Shown here: piece by piece, positions 35,501 through 48,000 of the stretch | Layout: the number at the start of each line of letters is the position of its first letter | Numbering within the stretch: position 1 is the stretch's first letter | Assembly (NCBI GenBank): GCA_900660155.1 | Contig: CABFPE010000078.1 | Location: 1,233,861 to 1,297,860 of the forward strand | Reading direction: 5' to 3' | DNA from: Hofstenia miamia | Taxonomy: Eukaryota; Xenacoelomorpha; Acoela; Hofsteniidae | DNA: 64,000 bases | Notes under the pieces: model-generated | The model's database searches: none | Told to the model about the DNA's origin: nothing | Seen by the model: the letters and a program-made list of their open reading frames with translations, nothing else | Program-made: the position numbers and the translations under genes

Positions 35501-38500
35501 TAATTACCTCAACAGTCTTTTCAAGGGCATTTGAAGGCGGAAATAGTAAAACTGCTTCTAAACTCTGTTTTACAGTATAATAAGGCTAAAGTATTTAATT
35601 TAAGGGTATATTTAAAGACGAGCACGTTACATCTAACATTTTAACAAACATTGACAATATTCATTCAATTGATATTTTAACTCACTATTTTAAAGGCTCT
35701 AAAACAGGCAAAAATTATGCAGACAATTTTCTAAAAAAAACATGCGCGCACAAATTTCGCATAACTAATGTTCAAAAATGTAATTTAAACAATGGAAATC
35801 CTATTCCGGAACTATAACCATGACAATGTAAAAATTGTAATTGTGATGCGGAGTCATTGATCTACAGCGTGTTTCACAATTGGTGTAGTTTCTACAATTG
35901 CCCTGCTGAAGTAATTGTTTAAGCTTTGCCGATTGTTTTCTTTCAACAATTGCTAAATAACCTGTACGTTGAGTGTTACCATAGAATGATGATTGTTTAG
36001 ATTTCACCTAGGAAGCCTATTTTTTCATGGTCAAGGCATAGTACAAAAAAAACCATAAAACCCCTAAAAATGCCTATTTTGACAATTTCTCATGAAAAAT
36101 ATGCAGTGCAATGAGGTGATGCTACGCATGCGGTGTGGAGTTTACATTGTTTTGCTCAACACTTGTTCGAGCTTGTAATAAAAATAATACGAATCGATGC
36201 GTTCGATTTTCTGAGTTGAATTTGGTTATGAGTACAGAATGAATTGACTGTTCTTTAACAATTATCATAATAAATTGGAACTTCCCGCTTCTGATGGAAA
36301 ACATTGGCGGAAACGTAAAGCGAATGTCTAAAAACTTCGTCTTGATGTTTCACAATTTTTCAGATGATTTTCTTACAAACTATTTCCATCAAAGCCAAAA
36401 TCGTAAATAAATTTTTTACTTATTTTTTGATTATCCTTTTTATAAATTACTTTGTCAACGTTTGCTCCACTGTTGTGAAAGAAGGTAAAATTGAAAAGTT
36501 TAAAAAGTTATTTTCATTAAAAATGTTAATTTCCCATATTGTTAATAGAATAGAGAGAGCCCTAGCATCTATACATTGGGCGGAATGTGAGTATTGCATC
36601 TGCTAACTATCCTCAGTTGGTTTATTGAAAAAGGTAATGAATTAAAAAAATCTGATCTTGGTTGATTGAATTAATCAGCAATTATAATTTTGTATAGGAA
36701 GACAGTTTTCGAATTATTTGGAAGAATTTCTCGCCAACTTCCAATTGATTTATTATTGACGATTTCTGTGTGATTGTTCCAGATCCAACTTATTTTTTCT
36801 ATTCCTTATGTTCGGCATCGTCTAATAACACTGATCTAAAAAAATGCGAAAAATTTTCTGAGGCATCAACTGAAGAATCTGCTTCTGGATAACTTCAATA
36901 TCCAGATGTCAAATATGCTATCCGTTTTTTGATGTCAGGTCTAGATTTTGTAACATTTTAAACATAAATGTAATGAATGTCCATTCCAAGCGCTCCACTC
37001 AATGATCAGCAAAGCATTAATCAACACAATCCATAACTTTATTCTTACACGAAATTCTGAAAAAATGAATAAAAAAGCTTCAACTTAAAAGTGCAGCAAT
37101 AAGCGAAAAAATGCAAAAAAATATTTGATAATACAGAAATGTCAATTTACAATAAAATATTCTATTAGCATCTGGCTGAAACCCCAAATCATGTCCGAAA
37201 TATATTTGATCAAAGAGTCATCACAGATTTAGATGGTAGAAAAAATTTTAGGCATAGAAACTTCTTCTTTATGTGAAACATAAACCATGGCGCATGTTAA
37301 ACCATTGGGATAAAAAATGAATGTATTTTCCTTTATCTTAAAACTAGGAGAGAAGATTGCTACTGCTTCCCCCTCAATCTTGCAGTGAAAATATTCATAA
37401 GCATGTTTGCTCTGCTTCTGTAAGATTCTTCATTTTTACAGCAGTAAAAAAGCCACATATGTAGCAAAACAATGCTACCATATTTACACATTGACAAGAA
37501 GTCATCATAGATTTATTTCATTGTTAACAAATGCAATAACTACTCTTTCTATAGAAAACTTATAATCTTCTAATACAATAACAATAAAGAAGTAATTTTT
37601 GAGAGTTTACAGTGGAGTGTAAATTGTCACACTCTCTCATTGAAAAATAATATGATGTCCGGTATTAATAAAGGCTGTAAATATGCATTTTCATATGCAC
37701 TTTTCAGTCCTTGTATGTGTGACTATAAAAATTGCTATTAACGCGGAGCATTTACAGTCTCTATTCATAACACTGTTGTTAATACTTCTGCTTCGCTGTT
37801 TTAATAAGAACTACCCCCAAGAAATTTGAGGAGAAGCACTTAAAATTCAATTTTGTTTGTGTAATTAAATTCAAATGATCTACAACAAACAGACTGTTTA
37901 CATTATAAATAGAATTAGCACAACAAACTTAAGAACACTTGACAGCAAATATGTATTGTTGAACCTAACAGGTGTAGGTGACATTAAGCATTGAACATAA
38001 TAAAATCAAACTATTAAAAATTTATTTAAAAATCGAAATAATGATAAAAATTAGAATGGCTTTGGAAGTGTAACTGAATTAATTGCAAGCTCAAGTTAAG
38101 GAAGGGCTCATACCCTAGATACTACTAACATGATTTTCAATAATGATTTTTATTGGTTAAATCAAAAAAAATTTCGGCAAAATATTTAAAAAAGTTAAAA
38201 ACTGAATTGCATTTTTAGGGTCTAATATTTCAATATTTTCAAAATTTTTCGCGGGGCTTCGCTAAGCTTTTGTGACGCACTTGATCATGACTGAGACGCC
38301 CCCGTCAAAAATCCTTCGTACACCCCTGTATACTACAGGTGTTTGTCGTGCTTTGCAATACTGAAATATTTGCAAGATCTGAGTAAATTTTGAGAGAACA
38401 TTAAAAAAGCAATTCAATTAATTTGGAAAATTATTGTTAGATGGCAATTATAAAAGAACAACATTTGATGTAAACAAATAAGTAAAATGTAATACTAAAC

Positions 38501-38970
38501 ACATGGGAATAAATATCCATACATGTAAAGATGTGCCGGGATCCGGTAAAGTCGGCAATTACACAACCGGATCCGGCTATCCGGTAAAAGTTAACTTGTT
38601 TATCGGATTTCACCGGATAACATATTCTGAGGTAAAACTTGATTTAAAAATCAAAATTTCGAGGAAAAATTATTATATTTTTCCATGATATGGAAGTCGT
38701 CATGCAACAAAACAAGTTTTTCTGACTTATTAGGACGTAGTCTATTTAATATGGGGAAAATATTTATTTAATTCCATTCGCAAGAGGTCGATGTTTATTG
38801 AGAAATAAAGTCGTTCGTCAGTAATAAATTGAACGATCTATTATCCGGTATCCGGCAGTCAAATTATCCGTAATTATTCGGTATTGGGTATATTCAATTC
38901 ACTACCCAGATCTCCTCCCTACATATATGTATTGAGAATTAAATTCAATGAAATTCTTGAATAAACTCAC
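32595..38970 (-). other. TEX10 intron 1
   Basis: The intron lies between the acceptor at 32595 and the donor gtgagt (minus strand, 38965-38970) of the nearer first-exon copy. It contains a 1.3-kb hAT-type element at 33575-34890. Otherwise (32595-33566 and 34899-38300) I see AT-rich sequence with no gene. Open frames at 35801-36007 and 36364-36606 have no recognisable motif. A patch at 38270-38345 with cgcccccgtc and cacccctgta could be a further hAT-like end. Confidence 0.7.
33567..34898. mobile_element. non-autonomous hAT-type element with 8-bp target duplication
   Basis: The element proper is 33575-34890 (1,316 bp). The left end reads cataggcggctcgtgcgtg and the right end, on the other strand, cagtggcggctcgcgcatg, matching at 15 of 19. 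The flanks are tcgatgac (33567-33574) and tcgacgac (34891-34898), an 8-bp duplication with one difference, which is the hallmark of hAT insertion. No transposase frame lies within, so it depended on another copy for movement. It sits in TEX10 intron 1. Confidence 0.85.
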
Positions 38971-39384
38971 ATGTATGTGACTGCAGAAGTTGTTCCAAAC
39001 AACGTAGACTGTCTTCCCGTGTAGAAGCAGTTGGATGGCTTAACCTGGAAATGAGATCGGAAACAGATCGATTCCTTTGATCACGTAATTGCTGGTCTTC
39101 TTCATCGACCATTTGATTACGGATTATTAATGATTTATGAGTGAAGGAGGCATTGGTGAGATTTAATTGCTTGGGAAGTTTTCTTCCCACTTTTAGCTTA
39201 ACTTTCTTAAAGTCTTCAATCTTTTTTTTATTCTTTTTTGCTTTCTTACCCATGGTATAAATTTTCTAAAAAGAAGTCAATATATCTCGACATAAACGAA
39301 CTGTCCATTATAATATAAAGCCTGAAGGTTCCTTCAATACAAAAACATGAGACTATGCACGATATATTAGAATACATAATGAGT
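38310..39384 (+). repeat. TEX10 first-exon segment, copy A
   Basis: Duplicated at about 40075-41140. From 38514 to 39384 the two copies are nearly identical, with small differences around 38770-38780. Between 38310 and 38513 they are clearly more diverged, with several substitutions and indels. Copy A stops exactly at the single N at 39385. The block includes ccgggatccggt, aaccggatccggctatccgg and tatccggtatccgg, a cluster of CCGGAT words on the intron side of the exon. Confidence 0.9.
38971..39253 (-). CDS. TEX10: TEX10 first coding exon, copy A
   Basis: The frame starts at ATG 39253 with MGKKAKKNKKKIEDFKKVKL then KVGRKLPKQLN. This basic start equals the TEX10 N-terminus, whose DFQKVKLKVGKKKPK is the best-conserved part of the family and probably directs nuclear import. 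It continues to LRCLEQLLQSHT and ends at a near-consensus donor, T|GTGAGT (38965-38970), with one base of a split codon. The acceptor at 32594 supplies the other two (TCT, Ser), restoring LLQSHTSQQLKV in frame. A second, identical first exon lies at 40727-41009. Only one can be the first exon of a given transcript. This is the nearer copy. Confidence 0.85.
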
Positions 39385-40270
39385 NTGAATCCTGCACGGG
39401 TAAGAAAACAAACTAGATGAATTCATTATCGCCTTTGTTCAGATGCATATGCTGTTGCGACTTACTCAAAACCATAAGACATCCACTGAAACAATGCCAA
39501 ATGTATGAATTATGTTAAGTGCTAACTTCTTAAAATTACAAATATTCAATAAGCCCGTGAAAATTCAATTTGATTGATATCATTTCTACTAGAACATCAT
39601 ACATAGCCACATGCACAAATGGATCTATAATAGTAAGTGGTGTGAACTAAGATCTAATAATGAATAATGTTTCAGCTGTAAATTTAGGCCACTTAAGTAA
39701 TACAAATATTGTTGTAGAAACATGTATAGCTCATTTCATATTTTGTATTGATTAATTGAAATGTTTATCATTTTTAAGATAAATTGATTTCGCTTACACA
39801 TTCAAAGGACTTTACTTATGATGTCTTAAACAATGATTTCGTGACGTCAGGAAGATCAGAAAACCACGAAGTATTCCAGAATTTCTACTACATGAAAATA
39901 CTCCGACCAATGCAATAACAATGAACGGATTTTATCATTTAGACCATCCTCCTCACTCAGCTGATATTTGGCAAATTATTGTATTTTTATTAAAAAACAC
40001 CTGGTGCAATCACTTCGAAACATCATATAAATTAAAGACTTATCCCAATCAGATCTTCTAAACGCTTCCGACAAAAATGCTTCGTAAACCTCTGTATACT
40101 ACAAGTGTTTGTCGTTATTTGAAAAATTGAAATATTTGCAAGATCTGAGTAAATTTTTAGGAATACTATTCTTTTAATTTGGAAAATTATTGATAGATGG
40201 CAATTTTAAAAGAACTACATTTAATATAAAATAAAAAGTAAAATGAAATTAAACATATGCGAATAAAAAA
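39385..40270. other. sequence between the two TEX10 first-exon copies
   Basis: It starts with the assembly N. Bases 39386-40074 are AT-rich and unlike anything else recognised. Bases 40075-40270 are the diverged counterpart of 38310-38513. No gene seen. Confidence 0.5.
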
Positions 40271-41140
40271 TATCCATACATGTAAAGATGTGCCGGGATC
40301 CGGTAAAGTCGGCAATTACACAACCGGATCCGGCTATCCGGTAAAAGTTAACTTGTTTATCGGATTTCACCGGATAACATATTCTGAGGTAAAACTTGAT
40401 TTAAAAATCAAAATTTCGAGGAAAAATTATTATATTTTTCCATGATATGGAAGTCGTCATGCAACAAAACAAGTTTTTCTGACTTATTAGGACGTAGTCT
40501 ATTTAATATGGGGAAAATATTTATTTAATTTCTTTGCGCGAGGTCGATGTTTATTGAGAAATAAAGTCGTTCGTCAGTAATAAATTGAACGATCTATTAT
40601 CCGGTATCCGGCAGTCAAATTATCCGTAATTATTCGGTATTGGGTATATTCAATTCACTACCCAGATCTCCTCCCTACATATATGTATTGAGAATTAAAT
40701 TCAATGAAATTCTTGAATAAACTCACATGTATGTGACTGCAGAAGTTGTTCCAAACAACGTAGACTGTCTTCCCGTGTAGAAGCAGTTGGATGGCTTAAC
40801 CTGGAAATGAGATCGGAAACAGATCGATTCCTTTGATCACGTAATTGCTGGTCTTCTTCATCGACCATTTGATTACGGATTATTAATGATTTATGAGTGA
40901 AGGAGGCATTGGTGAGATTTAATTGCTTGGGAAGTTTTCTTCCCACTTTTAGCTTAACTTTCTTAAAGTCTTCAATCTTTTTTTTATTCTTTTTTGCTTT
41001 CTTACCCATGGTATAAATTTTCTAAAAAGAAGTCAATATATCTCGACATAAACGAACTGTCCATTATAATATAAAGCCTGAAGGTTCCTTCAATACAAAA
41101 ACATGAGACTATGCACGATATATTAGAATACATAATGAGT
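40271..41140 (+). repeat. TEX10 first-exon segment, copy B
   Basis: Nearly identical to 38514-39384, offset by 1,756-1,757 bases. It runs past the point where copy A ends at the N, into unshared sequence from 41141. Confidence 0.9.
40727..41009 (-). CDS. TEX10: TEX10 first coding exon, copy B
   Basis: Encodes the same protein start as 38971-39253 (MGKKAKKNKKKIEDFKKVKL ... LEQLLQSHT), with the same donor T|GTGAGT. Splicing to 32594 would be equally in frame. Either this is a real duplicated first exon, giving the gene two starts, or it is the second allele of the same exon. The single N closing copy A favours the second reading. The more diverged upstream part and the unshared filler would then reflect allelic insertion differences. 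Confidence 0.75.
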
Positions 41141-41889
41141 TAGAAATTGTAATATATTTAGATGCTCAATCCCAATCATAAAAGCATGTAATAGCAATGG
41201 AAAAAGTATTCCAATGTATATCAATTCAATGTATGATTAAAAAGTTCGGTGAGATATCTTAATACATTTGCGCTACCCGAAAAAGCTACAGAAACAATTT
41301 TGAAAATAAATAGTAAGGTTAATGGACATCGGGATATTAAATTTTGAAAATCTTAACAATACCTTACCCATAGTATATCCACATACAGGTTAACCATCAC
41401 TGGTCCAGCAATCAGTATTTCGACACAATCGGTAATCCGACAATAATTTTTTCCACAGGCTAACTTACTAAGGCGAAGGGGAATTCCTTTCATTAATCAA
41501 CTTGTACTGTTTTATAGGATATTTTAATTTTAAAATGAGGTAGTTAGCTAAAGGGTTTGGTGTATTCTAATCCGGCAACCTTTCAGGCCCCAATAATGCC
41601 GGATCGGTGATGGTCAACTGTGCATTCCATACTTCTTTGTTGAGTTTGCCAATTGCATTTTATAAGAATTCCTTTGTACGTATATTTTGGCTCACAATAA
41701 ATGGGAACATGACATCATTTTAATTATCTCATCACTAATCTTTTCAGTAGAAGCTCGAATTTAATGAAGCGAAATAAAATTAAAAATAAATAATTGAAGC
41801 CTTTTATTGATGCGCAGAATAATCACAAGAGTGATAACCAATTTTATCGAATGGCTTTGATTTCAAAGAATGCCGCAATAAAGGAAACT
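41141..41889. other. gene-free stretch upstream of TEX10
   Basis: If copy B is the true first exon this holds the TEX10 promoter. No clear promoter element or gene is visible. Phrases such as aatccggcaacc and ggatcggtgatgg suggest old transposon sequence. Confidence 0.45.
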
Positions 41890-42640
41890 TATATTGCTGT
41901 AAAACGACAAACATTTACTGGATAAAACATTACACGAACAATTAACAAGTATAATATTCCCAAAATGTGTTTCATAAAAGGAATCTTAACTGACATTAAC
42001 GAATTAAAAATTGATAATCAAATTACGACAGAAAAAACAAAAATAATAGACCACCTAAACACAACATTTAAAGAACTTTGCAACTTCAATTTCGCAATCT
42101 ACGTGAACGACATAATCCAAAATGTAAAATATAGTAAAATTGATCAATATGCAGATGATACCTGTCTCTTAAGTACTAATATAAATGCCTTTAATGCAAC
42201 TAAAGACCTGCAAAACGATATAGAAAATGTAACAAAATATTTCACAAATAATCAACTGAACTAAATATTGAAAAAACACAATTTATAATATTCTCTCCTA
42301 AAACATTCAAATGTTTCACAAAAAACACTGAACTTAATATAAATCATGTACCAATAAAGCAAAGTGAATTCATCAGCTATTTAGGTGTTGAAATCGACTA
42401 TGATTTAAATTTCGAACAATACTTAATGTCAAAAATTCTTATGCTTAGATAAACATTATAATAGCTTTCACCACACAGCAACTAAGATATGGAATAACTT
42501 AGATCATGAAATTCAAATAGAAAAAAAACAAGAAATTCAGAAAAAAATTGCGAAGATTCCTCTTTAATAGACAATGCATTCTTAACTACAATAACACACT
42601 ACACACATTCGAAAATTTTGTATAGCGCTAGAAAGCCACA
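41890..42640 (+). mobile_element. CR1/jockey-superfamily LINE, internally deleted (LINE C)
   Basis: Same family as LINE A. IDHLNTTFKELCNFNF matches FNKTFEKMCKFNFE of LINE A. A large deletion then joins it directly to AIYVNDIIQNVKYSKIDQYA and the catalytic YADDT. In shifted frames follow KTQFIIFSPK, SYLGVEIDYDLNF and ATKIWNNLDHEIQIEKK, the last matching SRLWNDLNLEIKK of LINE A. It ends near a (CA)n run at 42641-42654. Most of the RT domain is missing and the copy is dead. Confidence 0.8.
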
Positions 42641-42665
42641 CACACACACACACATTACAATTAGA

Positions 42666-42889
42666 CAGGGTGTCCATAAAGTCTGGAACAATAAAATTTC
42701 ATAATTTCGCCACTATCTAAATAAGTGAACTTCTTTCCGGATAAAGTACATTAAATTTTTAAATTAAGCGTTCATAGCCACTGAAAACTATAAGTTTAAA
42801 TCTTTCTTGAAGCAAAAAATATAAATAATTTTACTGCCTACATTGAAAAATAGTTAATTTCCTGTGTCCAGACTTTACGGACACCCTGT
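42666..42889. mobile_element. 224-bp MITE with mariner-like ends
   Basis: The left end reads acagggtgtccataaagtct and the right end, on the other strand, acagggtgtccgtaaagtct. Over 23 bases they differ once. CAGGGTGTCC with a TA beside the right end is typical of mariner-derived miniature elements. No coding capacity. Confidence 0.85.
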
Positions 42890-44776
42890 ATTATATATAT
42901 TTTATTATTATAAATTTACTTTGATTCCTTGTTTTGACTCTTATAGTTATTTTGTCTGCTATGTACAGTTCTTTAATTATACTGTTATCCGTGTACGATT
43001 TTCAGTAATTATTGAGTCTGCTCTGTACAAATAGCATAGTAAATTTGAAAGGAAAATTTCTCAATAAATATTGCGAAAATTAAGGGAATAGCCTGAAACT
43101 TTGATATACGATAGGTTTGAATCTGTATATTAACATATATGAGTATCGGCCTCATCTTGTAAATATTCATGGAGAAAACAAGTGTTCGCACTGTACTGTA
43201 ATATGGTAAATTGTTTCAATTATAGGTTCTGCACGCCTATTTCAAATTTTACATTGTACATAGTGGACACAATTATAATAATTATTATGTTAATCTCTTA
43301 AATCAATCAAAACAACTTACAATGATAAATAGAAAAAAAACATGCATTTTGGAATGTTTGACATATTTACATCCTTGAAGTATATATATATATATATATT
43401 ATAAGTAACTTGTATATTTTATAATGTATCGCTGTATCAGATAACGAAAATTCGATTATCAATAATTATATCAGAAATCATGATGCATAAATTTTGTTCT
43501 TTAATGTAAGTAATATTCTTAACTACATTTTGGATCTTATGAAAATTGGAAAATTGCAGTTCTTCCCTGAAGAAAGCAGATAGCTTTGATTGTTTTCGCA
43601 AAGGAAAGTCGTGATAATTATTATTGAATAAAGGGAAATCTATTCTACTTCAAGATCAAGACTTCCCCAGAAGTAAATTAGCATAACATTCATGGACTAT
43701 ATTTTAACAAGTGATTGAAATATACGTACTAAAAATGCATCTCACTATCATTATAGTCAATTTAAGGTTGTCATGGTCAAGAATTTCAATTTTCACTGAT
43801 TTTCTTTTGCAACTTTTGTCTAGCAATGACAAGGAGCAAAGGCTGTTCTAGTATGAAGAAATGTACAGAATAATAAATGTCAAAATAATAGCAGACAGAA
43901 ATCTAAGTAGCATTTGTCAAAAACAGCGTGAATGTGATTTAACAAACTACATATATAGTACAATGAAACGATATTATTCATCAATAGAAAGCATCAACAC
44001 AAATTAAATACGTAACCGTTCAAATTTCAAAACAGTTACTTAATTGAGTTTTCCACTTGTGTTTAAAAGTTAAATTTTTATATTAATTATGAATCAGTTA
44101 GCAATTATTAATATTTCATTAATAGGGTGGCAAATGACAAAAAATCTGAAGCAAAAAATATAAGAATTTCGAATGATGAACCGTGTTTGAATTCCTTGGT
44201 TATCTAAGAATTGACAAATAAAATATATATCACATTCCAATAATAATGACAAAAGGCGATCATCTTAATGATGACATTTTCCAAAACACAACGTAGAAGT
44301 AGAAATGTTCTTTTACAATATGTTTATGATGACAACCAGAATACTGAGTCGGCTTAGCCACCTATTTTTATCGGTATTTTGACTGAATTTTAAATAATTA
44401 ATCAAAAAATTATTACAATTCAGTTAGAATGGAATGGTATTAGGCTTATTCAGTTTAGTACCAAAATTTGCAACTCTAGTAATGTTAACAAACCTTAAGA
44501 GAATTCAAGTTTTGCTGTGGGTACAAAACCAGCATGAATTTAATTGCTCTATTAATTGAACATAGAATGTAGTTGCATATGCCTATGTGATTTGAAACTT
44601 TATAAGTGTATAATTGTCAAAAATTTCAAGGTAATAAATTGGTTTCAAGAGTAAATTAATTATATATGTATTACAGAAATGAGTACATGTTTATAGAATT
44701 TTTGTGCGCATAACTACAAGAAACACAAAATTGTAATGAAATTTCGAAATTTGCAATTTATGATTGGGAACAGATT
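42890..44776. other. gene-free stretch
   Basis: AT-rich, with a TA run at 43381-43400. Nothing else recognised. Confidence 0.5.
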
Positions 44777-45037
44777 CAGTGGCGCGTGTAGGGGGGCCAG
44801 TCGCCCTTTTCTGGGGCCAGCTGCGAACATTTAAGAAAAATGTTCGCTTTTCCTCAAAAATAAAAATTGTTCACCTTAATTCAAGATGTTAGCAATCGAT
44901 TTGCTACTAATAACAGACGATTACACGTTGTGTAAGCTTACTTGTTTTCAAAAAACTTTTTTTGCAATTTTTTTCTGTAAAAATGGGTGTCATTCCCCTC
45001 CCGTTTTAAAAACCCTAAACGCGCTACTGAACACATT
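44769..45037. mobile_element. hAT-type MITE with 8-bp target duplication
   Basis: The element proper is 44777-45029 (253 bp). Left end cagtggcgcgtgtaggg; right end on the other strand cagtagcgcgtttaggg (15 of 17 match). The flanks aacagatt (44769-44776) and aacacatt (45030-45037) differ at one base, as expected for an 8-bp hAT duplication. No gene inside. Confidence 0.85.
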
Positions 45038-48000
45038 TATCAGCCGAACATATCCTGAAATATCACAACATATTAAAATTAAATCATTGAATATCAAACA
45101 TCCTATTACTAAATTGGATGACATTTTTAGAAATATTCTATATTATAAAGTGGGCATTCTTTCAGTAAAACATGATGAATTTGCTATCAGTGCAGCTCGC
45201 ATTCTCAAATTCGCAACGAGCGTCATGAGTCAGTATATTCAGATAATCTTCAGGCCTTTTTTCAGATGCGTAAGTACAGTACTGAGGGGCTCAGTTGAAG
45301 CATTGGTTTTTTCATACATGAATATATTTCCACTATCGATTTTAGCAATTGAGTTGTATAACTAGAGGGGAGTCGGCAAAGACAGATAAATATGTCGGTT
45401 ATGTTGGTTTGTCTAACACCGAACACTTACGATGCAGTTTAGATCAAACTTCTCCATATATGCTGTTTCAAAGTTGTATATTTGCAAATACTAGCCATGG
45501 TTTTGAATACTCCAAACAAGTTTACAAAAATATAGTACCGTAGATCTTTGTATATAAATCGACTTCAGTGAATCTGATTTTTATTCAAAATACAAATTGA
45601 ATTTAAATTGCAAATTTAATTTAAGGCCTTTTGTCATTTAAAGCCAGGGTCAACATTTAAATGGTATGCCATTTCAATTATATTTACCATTTTTAAACTT
45701 GGTAAATTTTTCGAAGAATACCCTATAGTAGACTACGTCATTTCAGCAGTTAAAAAAATCAGAAATTACTTCTAAGCTGTCCTAAGCTGACCAGGTAAGA
45801 AGAATTACGTTTTTAATGATATACACAGCTTTTGATAATTTTCGCGAAATTTGCCATGAAATTTTTATGCGCTTTATCCTGTGCAGCATGCGCAGAAGGA
45901 GGTCTCTCCAAGGCTGGGTATCAGTCCAACAACAGAAAATATTTTCTCAAAACATTATAGAAAGATTGATTCATTTTGAAGAATTTATATTCTCGTCTGA
46001 ATTGAATTTGAATTGAATATTTAAAATAATATAAATGGGATACACTGGTCGACTTCGTTAAAAACAGGTCTAAATAAAGCGAGGAAAACAGCCTAACTCT
46101 TGCATAACTCGACTCATCTCCGTATAATTTATTGTCGACAGTATATGTTCAGATCTAAATCCTCCCTGAGTGTGTTGGTAGCATGTGCAACTTAACTGTT
46201 TGATATTTTTGTTTGTGTTTGAAGTTGAAAAACTGTAAAAAAAATAGATTACGATTTTCAAAGGAATGTTATTGTCAGCAGCTCCACTCAAAATATTTAA
46301 AGCGTAAAACAATGTCTACAGCTGCAGACAACACTGTTTCACTGTTCCTCGGGCAGCTTGCGATCATTTCCGTTATCAAACTTCAGTTAAAAACTGCACA
46401 GATCCTATTTGGTCAAGGTATCTGAAAAGAAAGAAGCCTAAAAGCACATTATTAAACTATTCGAATGTTTTCAAAGAACATATCGACGAAAAAGAATCAA
46501 ATAGGGATTGTCTCTATTATCGCCTTTATAACAGCAATTACTCCGCCGCTATTTATTCGAAAATTTTCTCGGTTTTGTTCTGACTCTTGTATAAGTTTAC
46601 CTCTCTCTCTCTCTCGTTATTAAAAATATTTTCCGCAAAAAATCATCGACTTATACACGGTAATCCATTGTAAGCTATTGCTAGTCGAAATGAAATGAAT
46701 CGTTTGCGATTATTTATTAGAACGCATGAAATATTGAATATCCAACTGCAAATATCAAGAAAATATATTTTACAAAATTTACTTTATTAAGTATAGTATG
46801 AAAAACAATTCAATCATTATTGCGTTTCTAGTCTTTTCAAACAATTAAGACGCAATTTTGATAAAAGAAACTGCTGTTTCGCTTCGAATAAATGTCAGCT
46901 GCAGCAATTGTGAGAAATATTGTTAAGAGCGTGTCTTGGATAAAATACTGTATTCCCAACTTTTTTATGATCAATAACCCCATTATATATTCTCATACTC
47001 AAAACTAAATTCAAACTTTTTGATTGAAACTTAAAGAGAACATTGAAGTGAAATAAATAATTTCAAATCAATTTAAAAGTATAGTATTTCAATGTGATTT
47101 TATTCTGCTGTAATCTGGTTACAGATAAAAATTTTAATCACATTGACATTCACGTCTGCTATATGAGAATAAAAGTGACACTTCATTCATGCCTCAAATA
47201 CGACTGGGCTATCGGAGAAAAGTTCTTAACCAATTATGGAATCGATGTTCGGAAAAAACCCAGTGAAAAAATATATTCAAATATATTAAATTCTCAATGT
47301 ATGCAGTCAGGTTCTGCAACATCAGGACATTGCAGTGCTACAAACGATTGTTTATTTAAGTATTAAAAATATATTTGTTCTGGGAACCATTTTTACTTAA
47401 AGTTTTTTAGAGTCTGGTCTCTTTCGAGCGAATTGTTATACACATGTGACTTTCTTCAAAATTCCAGAAAAATTCCCAGAGGGTTTCAATTGGAGAGTAA
47501 CATCGGGGAATTGATTAAATCCGACCCGATTTTGAGTTCGGATAATGATTGAGAGAAACGTCAACAAGGCTTAGATTGGTTGATCCAAAATTTACTGATG
47601 TTAATCACCACGCAATATGAGGATCCATGACATTAAGTAATACCAAAGAATGTCTATGATTACTAGGGCAACCAAAAGTTAATTAAGTTCATATTTAAGC
47701 ACAAATTCTAATTGTTTCCAGAGTTGTAAAATACGCTTTAAAAGATTGGGTAGGGTTTAATTAAAAAGTTATTAAGTTAACAAAAAGTTGAAATTTCACT
47801 TAAAGATTAATACAGTTAATAATCTGTTAAGTTAATAAAGTAAATTTTACAAATTGATTGTTTAAAACAATAGCCAAATCTTAAATTAACAATGAAGTAC
47901 GGGATTATGGTTAATTAATTCGTGTTAACCTATTACAGGAGTGAGAAAGAAGGGGATTTTTTTCAATTTGAGCAACATGATCTTGAATTTACATTGAAAA

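Noticed and set aside
44886-45365. 159-codon plus-strand open frame
   Set aside because: Its first third runs through the hAT-type MITE at 44777-45029 and no part shows a family motif or splice support.
46311-46424. Short frame MSTAADNTVSLFLGQLAIIS with a possible donor
   Set aside because: A hydrophobic stretch without family match or upstream support. Too short to claim.
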